Origin: UBA817 sp049889215
GTDB lineage: Bacteria > Margulisbacteria > Marinamargulisbacteria > UBA817
Length of the DNA stretch: 64,000 bases
Reading direction: 5' to 3'
NCBI GenBank assembly: GCA_049889215.1
Contig: JBMHDV010000020.1
Span: forward strand, 1 to 64,000
This document shows, piece by piece, positions 50,801-59,800 of the stretch (the stretch's first letter is position 1; each line of letters starts with the position of its first letter). The position numbers and the translations under genes were made by a program. The notes below the pieces were generated by a model. The model worked only from the letters and a program-made list of their open reading frames with translations, searched no databases and was not told where the DNA came from.

Positions 50801-53800
50801 GCTGATTTTGCGACAGATGCAAGCATCGATCGAACATCTTTCGCTTTAATTTGTCCGGGGTTTTTAATTAAACTCTTTAATCCAACAACCCCTTGTTTAA
50901 ACGCCTTAAGAGCTGCACCAATGTTTGAAGCCCCTTTCTTCACGTTTTTCCAAGCTAACTTAAGCCGTGCTTTAAATCGCTGTAAAGGCGGCCCTGTTTC
51001 AGCCTTTGTCTCCAATTCTTCATCGTCTGCGTTTTCTAAAGATGCTTCGTCAAACTTTTTATCTGCAATTTCAGATAACTCGATCATTCGATTTGCTGAA
51101 TCTTCCAAACTAGCATCGACATCCAACTCATCAGCATCGGGCATCAATGTGCTGGACATTTTAGTGGCAATACCACTTAACCGACCCTCAAAATCACCTT
51201 CCTTATCGCCATTAGAGTCACCCTCTGCTGTAAATAGCGCTTCAACGGCAGCATCACCTTCCGCAATGCCCTCTTCACGCATTGCTTTATCTTTTGCAAG
51301 TTTTTTTCTTGCATTTTTAATTTTCGATTCTTTATTAAACGCTTTTTTTATCGCTGTAACGATACTTTGTGCGGACTGTTGAATCAATTGCGAAATTAAA
51401 TCATTCATGCCTGCCAACTCTTTGGCATTCGCAGACGTAAATTGTGCACTCATCGCCCGCGCCTCTAAACCAGATAACTGCTTTGCCTCTTCGTCCACAT
51501 CTTCGCCCATTTCCTCACCAATTGCTTGTGCCTCACCTGCCAATTGTTTTTGTGATGCTTTCCTTTCATCTTTCATTACAGCTGCAGCGATCCCCGAAAT
51601 TAATGATGACACCAGGCCTGCAACAAGATCTCCTACACTATCAAGCAATTCTTCAAGCATTTCGTCCTTTGCCTTATTTTTTTTACCATCTTTTTTGGAT
51701 GATTTTTTCACATTGGTAGAGCTAACCTTACTACTTTGATCTTTGGCCTTTTCCTTCTTTTTACTTTTCATCTTTTGTTTTACAGCCTGTGTTACTCCTA
51801 AGCTAACAGCCCCCATAATAGCCGCACGCATGGCACCACTAATATCATTGGCACGGTTTGCCACAGCCTCCATTAATTGGAACCGCGTATCAATGGCCCG
51901 ATCGGTTGCCTGCTTTGCCATGCCCTGCAACTGACTTAAACCACCACCAATCGATGCTTGTGCGGTTGATGCCCCCAGCGAAGCCGCCAAGTTTTTTATC
52001 ATCTCAGCCTTCGATGCCCCCACTTTTTGCATCACTTCCATCATCTTAAACATTTCCTGGGCCCGACGCTTCATTTTAATTTTTGCAGATTGATTCACAA
52101 ACGTTGAACCAAAGCCAGTCGTGGTGTTTCCTGCTGTTTTTAATGTTTCCTGACCAACATTTTTACGATCTCTTCTTAGTTGTTTCTCTGTTTTTTCTGC
52201 CTCAGAATCGTTCGGATCATCCTTATCCCTATCCGTTTCTTTTTTGTTTTTTTTATTTCTATCCGCTTTTTCAAGCACTTGGTTCTCTTCCAGGCCATCC
52301 ACGAAATTGTATATGATATCTGTAATCTGAGTTGCAGCTTCAGAAATAACCATGGCCACACTTGCCAATATCCGTACGGCCATCCCCATTTTAGACCCAA
52401 CACTCGATGCCAGTGCCCCCACCTGAGAAAACGCCAACGCCACCACAGCAATAATTCCTTCCAAAATAAGTTTGTCCAACTCCTTCATTTTTTCAAAGCG
52501 CTTATTATTTGCATCAATTAACAATTGCTCCCAAATGGTCAGCGTATTGTGCATGGTAAAGTAATGTTGCCCGATCTCACCTGTAAAACCGGTACTTGCT
52601 TGCATCGCATCATTCCCACCGGTACTCGAAAATCCCAATTTATTGGTCAACGATCGATACGATGCAATGACCATTGTAAAGTACATTTGAGTCATCATTT
52701 CGGCTGCAATTCGTCCTTGAATCCAGTCAAAAAAGTCCTCATCAGAAATCAACTTCGCACCAGACATCTTATAAATGGCGGAATCAAAAAACATCAATTT
52801 ATTACCGTCACCAGGATAATGCCGTGTGGATAAACGATACAACACATGATCTTCCAAAGATGCAGACGCCACCCCTTTTGTATTGGAAGCAATATCAGTT
52901 GTTCCTGAATAGATCGTATTGGATTTTGGTGAATCGTACCCATAATCACTCCACCACTCGTTCACCACCTCATCCAAGGTTAATGTATATGCCTTGGTTG
53001 TATCTCCAAGATCATCATTTAGTCGCATTTCATTTTGAGTCACCCATTGCGCCATGTTATCAAGCACCTTTTCTTGATGTGGAAACGTGCTGACAGAGTT
53101 ATAAAGCTTTCCTTCAGGGATACTATTATTAAAACCTAAGGCCGCATAAGCATCCTGATCCAAGTTATATAGCTCTTTAATTGCTGTCAACTCAGATGTC
53201 GAACTACTCATTTGAGTATTGGTCCGCAACGAATCAACGGATTTCAAATAAAACGGATTTTGGGGGATGACAACATACTGAAAAAACCGTTTCATAACAT
53301 CAATCACACCGCTCAACGACTGCGAAAGAATGGGCTGTCGACCAAGCCAGTTCACCGATTCTGTCTGTACAAATGCCAACACTTCCAACCCATACGACCA
53401 AGCAGCCTCCGCTCGTCTAAAATCAGACTCATAATTGGCCTGACCAATCGCCTGCTGAGTTTGCATAGCGGTTTGAAGTCCTTCCACAGAATTGGCCATT
53501 TTAGTAAAATGTGAGTTGTAAATACCTTCCATAGCAGAACTAACCCGCTGGCGTTCAAATTCACCCAACCGTGTCCCAATTAAGGAGATAAACTCTGTCT
53601 TCAACTTCATCACCAAAAATGTTTTCTTCATTTTTAATTGAACAACAAATAAGCGGCGCTGCAGCATTTGAAATTTTGGCCAATCATAACCATAGTAGCC
53701 AGTATTATTTGCCGATAAATCAATGGGTTCAACAGCCACGTCAAACATCTCACTTACCAAGGCATGTTCTTCCATTTCCAACGTTAAAAATGTTCGCATC

Positions 53801-56800
53801 TGATTGGTAACCACATCCCCAGCCACCATCCCTGCATTACTGCCTGCAGAAAAATTAATCCCACTAATCCCTTTTGACTGATACGCTGGCTGAGAATTGG
53901 ACTTGCCACCATACTCCGAATCCGCATTAGATGTGTTTACTCCCCGAAAGTCAGGCAATGGTGTACCCGTAGAGTTTTCATTTGCCATGGTTGATTCAAT
54001 ATCATTCATATCCGTTGAAGTATGCTTTGGCGGAGAATCAAAATTTCCAGTTAACATTATAGAAACAGCCACCCCATCTGGGTTCACAGTACTAAAACTG
54101 GTCTCTCCATAATCAATTTTAGTTGTTAAAAAACGCTCCTCCACAACACTTCCATTTTTCTTAACGGTAAGCTTTGGTTTTCGATAAGAATTTTGATCAA
54201 TATCGTAAGTATAGCCCTTTCCATCTGTAAGGCCTGTAAAATCTTTGGGCCCTTTTGGCGTTGGCCCTTCGTAAGCAGATGCATTGTATCCAAAAATCTC
54301 AAAATCCTCAAAGCCATAACCTAAGTTGGCCGAATTACTGTTTGGCGAATCATACGAATACATCGGCTGGAAAGAACCAAATGCGTTCTCATAATCCGCT
54401 AAGGTATAAAATTCACCGTCGTTTAAGCCAAGTGTTAAATCTATTACCTTTATATCAGTCTTACTAAACTCCTTTTTGCCATTCACATTTCTTAGGTTAA
54501 AATCTCCTGTGTCGTCGTACAAAAGAACCGTATGACTTTGTGGCGCAGCGTTAAAGTGATCACCAAAGCCAACCAAACCATTAACAACACGTAACTTGTT
54601 TTCGGAAATCCCTTTTTTTACCGCCAAAGATGCCGCTAGTACGGCAAAATCCTCACAGTCCCCTTGTTTTATTGTGGCAAATTTATCTGGGCTTAACCAC
54701 ACATCTGCACCCAACCCCTCCGATACATATTGAAATTGAGACCCTGACGCTTTTGGCGAAACCTTGTTAAAAATGCTCTTTAATTTTTCTGTATCGGTAC
54801 CATTCCCTATTCCTGTAAGTAAAGTAACCAAACCCCCAGGCACGTTCCATTTACCATTGGTTGAAGCCAACCAAGTATCCCCATTTATAAAAGTAATTGG
54901 TGATTTATAGCCTGATGCTTTTCGAAACTCCGTTCTCGCATCATCAATAGCATCGGCAGTATACGGTTTGGCAAAGTCACCTGCCGATGTTATGTTTTGT
55001 GCGTTGGTACTTTCACTCAAAACATCCACCGCCATCTTACTGGGGTACCGGGTCTCCATTTGAAATTTAGCTCCCTCTTCAGCAAGTTTTGCTGAATTCG
55101 CAAATGTTTGAGCAACTTGCGCTGCGGTAAGCCAAGCATTAGCAGTAGTTTCATTAGCGGTTCCTAAGGCACTTTTAACTGCAGAAAGTGGAGGGTTTGT
55201 GGTTGCTAATAAACCAGCTGCCGTAAAATAACCTTTAGCTGCAACCGCAAATGGAAGGTGCGCAAAATACAGCCCAGCAGCAACCAATGGTGAATATAAT
55301 TGAATGGCTTTGGCCACCATAATTCCTAAATCTCCAGCGCGTATGGTGGCCATCTTTTGACGATAATAGGCGTTATTCACCTCGGTAAATTGGGCTGTTT
55401 TTGCATTGATTTGAGAAAACAATTCCATTTGCTTCGAAATACGTTTTTCAACCACCTGCATATCACCCTCCATGGGCGCTGTCCCAGATGTAGCAACCCC
55501 ATCCAAGCGTTTTGCTATGGACTGATACGAAGCCACATAGGCCTGAGTCACAAAGTAAAATAAGCGAATCCGATTTTGCATGGTTAACATGGCATTGTGT
55601 GCATTCTTTAATGCATACCAATCCACCGCCATGGTCGGTAATCGCTCAACACCATGCAATGGATGTTGAGATACTTCTCCCACCCAGCGAATCAATTGAT
55701 AGTGTTTATCATTTAAAAAATCTTTACCTAAATAATCCGTACCTGTATAAATATAGTTTTTCATATCCTGCAACGTTTGGTCATGCCAGTTATTGTAATA
55801 ATCAATTTTCACGTGATCATGCAAAGTCGCCTTTAAAGATCCAGGATCAGACTGAAATATACTCGCATTGGCCTTTTTATCCTGAAAAAACGTGTTTGTA
55901 AAATGGTACCCGGTTAACTGATAATACCCCGGCTTATTTTCCAATTGCTTAAACACCGGTGACACATTTCTATTCCCCACAAATTCATTCATAAAAGTGA
56001 TGGTATCATCATCATTTTTACCAAGAACCTCTTTCACTTTTGTAAATGGAATAACAAAAGATTCATCATTAAAAGACACCACAGGGGTCAATTCTTTTTC
56101 TAATGAATTTAATTCTGTTATTTGCTGAATTTGATCCAGTGTTTTCGTCGAAAATTGAGCCGTATGCCGACGCCAATTAAAGGCTAAATTATTGTAATCT
56201 TCTCCAGCAACAAAATACTTCATTGGGCCAATGGCCATCCCACCTTGATTCTGAAAATTACCCACTGTCTCTTTCGATACAACACGGGTATCAAACGGTA
56301 AGCGCTCCGATTTCCCATAATCATACGAATACCCCAAACCGGATGCCACCGGTGCTGTTTGAGCTTGAGCACTACTGGAAGACGGAATGCCAGGTAATGT
56401 TGGTACAGTATATCGAGAGTCTTCATCCCCATCCTGTCTCTCTAAAAAATCGCGTGTTGACCAATTGGCACCAAAAGATGAAAAATTTTTACCTAACGAA
56501 TTTGAAAACTTAGTTGGTGGATCAACCTTTGGATCTAAGTTGGCACCATCCTTCACCTTATTATCAAATTTATTCTGGTCATCAACTGTAATCACCCACG
56601 GAGTACTATCAAAAAATGAGTCATCATCATCCAGCACGTCCAACATCTCTTGGATTGTATACGTGTAAAAAGCTGGATTGCTACTACTTCCAGTATTAAT
56701 TACGAGTGATAGTGACGTGTTGACTTGACTCCAATCCTTAACAACAATATCGCTTTGCGGAGGCTTACTTTCAGACTGTGCCACGGCTGAATTCTTTGCA

Positions 56801-59800
56801 GTATTGGTTGTTTCTGACTGAGCTGATTCCATATTTGGATCTGCCCCTTCAATAAATTCACGTCGCACAAATTGATAGTATGTTGGGTCGTTTTCACCCC
56901 AGTAAGTACTCTTTGACGTATTGGTTAAACCAGCCAGATTTTCATCATCAGTTTTACTTAAGTCAATCCTCGTATCCATGCTAGAACTAATATCCTTATT
57001 CGCAAAAGAATCCACATAGCCAGGTTGACCTGTCTGCCTTGAATACAATTGAATACGATTAAAATCGTATTCGATATTACTAAAGTTATAATCATCCAAG
57101 CCAACCATCGAATAAAATCGAGCTTGCAATGCCTGATCATCATTATCACTTAAACCATTTGGTTTGGATTCCCCTGTAATAAATTGGTAAAAGCTTTTCT
57201 CAGGTGGTTTTTTTTCTTCATACATTTGCTTAACCAATGTTTGTGTAAACCGGCCATCACCATCAACATGCTTTTCCGATTTCAATTTATTCCAAAAAGC
57301 AGTTGATGTGATTGCAGGACTATCAATTTTTCCATTTGTATTAAATTCAAAGATGTCAACAAAATCCAACTCATCAAACCGACGCTTTTTTTCCATATAG
57401 TAAATGCGTTTTGTGTAATCGGTTTCCCACAAACTCGTTAAATTTTTATAGGCCTCACTTTCAAACCGTTCATAAAAAGGCATGGCCTTCGAATGAATGT
57501 ACTTGTATAAATCCGTTGTTTTAAAATTGTCTTTTGTGACGTTGAGTGGCGTTCCACTCCAACGAGGTGCCGCATTTTGAATCGTTGTATCCTTAAGGTT
57601 ATTAATCACCCAATCATCTAATTGACTTAAAGCATTCATTCCTTCAAGTCCAGCTCCTTCAAAAAAAGATTTAAATTGGTCTTGTCGAAAAATCTCATTG
57701 TTATTTGTAAACTCATTGGCCCAACCAACGGGGTCATAAGCATTTGCATAAACCTTTACCCCATCCTTTTTGTAATAGTTAAAGTAAAAATCAATTGGAT
57801 CAAGATAGCGAGTTTGACCATTAAATATTATTGGAATCCGACGATCCCCCAAAATATCCAATTCCATCTGACGCGCAAGGGCCGCAAAACTGCCCGGCTG
57901 ACCTGGCGAAGTATTTAAAATATCATTATATTGATCAGAAAAGTTAATATACTTACCCAACGCTTTGGAATCTGGCATTGTAATGGATGCCTGCAGCACC
58001 TTTTCCCGATTTTTATTCATTACATACCAATATTCAGCCTCAACCTTTTCCATCATAATGTTTTTCTTAAACGTTTCTGCGCCAGAAAAAAACACATCCA
58101 ATAAGGCCGATCCCAAATTTTGAAACTTCATATTTACTTCTTGTTTATACGTTGAATAAATGCCTTGGTTTAAATCATCATACGTCTGGGTAAATTGACT
58201 AATAAAATATTCAACCTCTTCAACCATTTTAAATACAGCACCTTGCACAGATCGTAAAAATCGTTGACGGGCTTGAACTTCACTATGGGGTTGCTGCTCA
58301 TTCATTAACTGAGACCCAATCCAGTTAAATGTATTTGCATAAGACATTATGGCTGACAAATAACAGTTAAGTATTTGTATCTCGTCCAGTACACGTGAGT
58401 AGTCAGCCATTACCCGCGCATAATCATACACATAATAGCCATTCCACGTCTGCCCCACATATTTGTTAAGCGTTGTTTTTGTCAAATTCTCAGACATCGC
58501 CTTTAAGCGATTCATTGGTGCTTCAATAAAACCCGTAATACCAACTTCTGTATTAAAGTATTTGGCATTAACATCAACATTCACAATATCCCCAACGCCT
58601 ACAGGCTCAACAACTGGCGGCGGTGCACTAGATGCACCCTGGTTAACAGTATCCAACGCACTTGTGCCTGGCGTTTCCCAAAACGCCTTAGAGTTACTAT
58701 CAACTTTACCTGTGTTTTCTTTAACCACTGTATAGTAATGGGTTGCCTCTCGGTAATAACCTGTTGGATCATTATCATCATTTGGATCAGGCGCAGATAA
58801 CTTTGCACTACCCAACCCCATGGCCGTTAAAAATTTTTGTTTGTTGTTTGCCACATCCTTAAAGGCAGGTTTTGCAGCTGTATCAATGCGTTGCGCTTCA
58901 GCCAATGCATCCAGCGAGCTTGATGCACCATACGACATTAAGGCATGAAACCCAGCAACCCGATCATAAGCTACAAATGATTGCACCCCTTGGGCCATCG
59001 TCGGGTCAATAACAAAACGTTGGCCATCCAATGTATACGTTAAAATCGTATGGCCCACCAAAGCACCCGTGGTGCCAACTGCACCAGCCATTAATTCAAT
59101 AGATTCCGCAATATCAGAAAACCCCGCATCCACCATTGCACGGGTTAACACACTTGCCGCTAAGTGAGCCAAGTCTTCACAATCACCACCACCTAACGCC
59201 AGTATTTCGTCCAATGACTGCCACCGATGAACGGGTTCTGGAATATACGAAAAGTCAGCCATTATTTCTGCCACCCGTGCTGCTACATCTTGAACACTCA
59301 TGCCGTCATAACCTGATGCAAATGCAGTGGCAACCAAATCAGCAACACCAACATGCATGGCATTAATAACCGTCTCAGCTTGCACGTAACGCGACCCATT
59401 TGGGTACATCATCATCTGCTGCCGCCCCATCAACTCCACTCGTTCATAATTGTCCATGGGCAACAAGTCTACCTGTGATGCAGTCAAGCCCAGGTGCTTC
59501 CAGCCACCGGCCTCAGGCCATAAAATCCCAAATTCGGCTTCATTAAACACAGTGCGTGCATCATAGGCATGAATATCCGGACATGACTGGCCATGATGCT
59601 CAAAAAATGCCCTCATAACAGCCAACTCTAGGTTAACCAAAGCACGTGCCGACACCGGCCGTTGCAATAAAAATGGGGCCAATCGTTGATGCGCAGCCAC
59701 CAACAACCGTGATGCATCAGATACAACAGGAACATCACCCAATACCGTTTGAACCATTGAATCAATAATCGGGTGGTTGATAGTAACCTCATCCATAAAA

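Noticed and set aside
50618..51382. Plus-strand frame of 254 codons antisense to the 7066-aa gene
   Set aside because: Ala/Ser/Phe-rich composition is the expected shadow of an Asp/Glu/Lys/Ala-rich coding strand; no start signals and no family resemblance.
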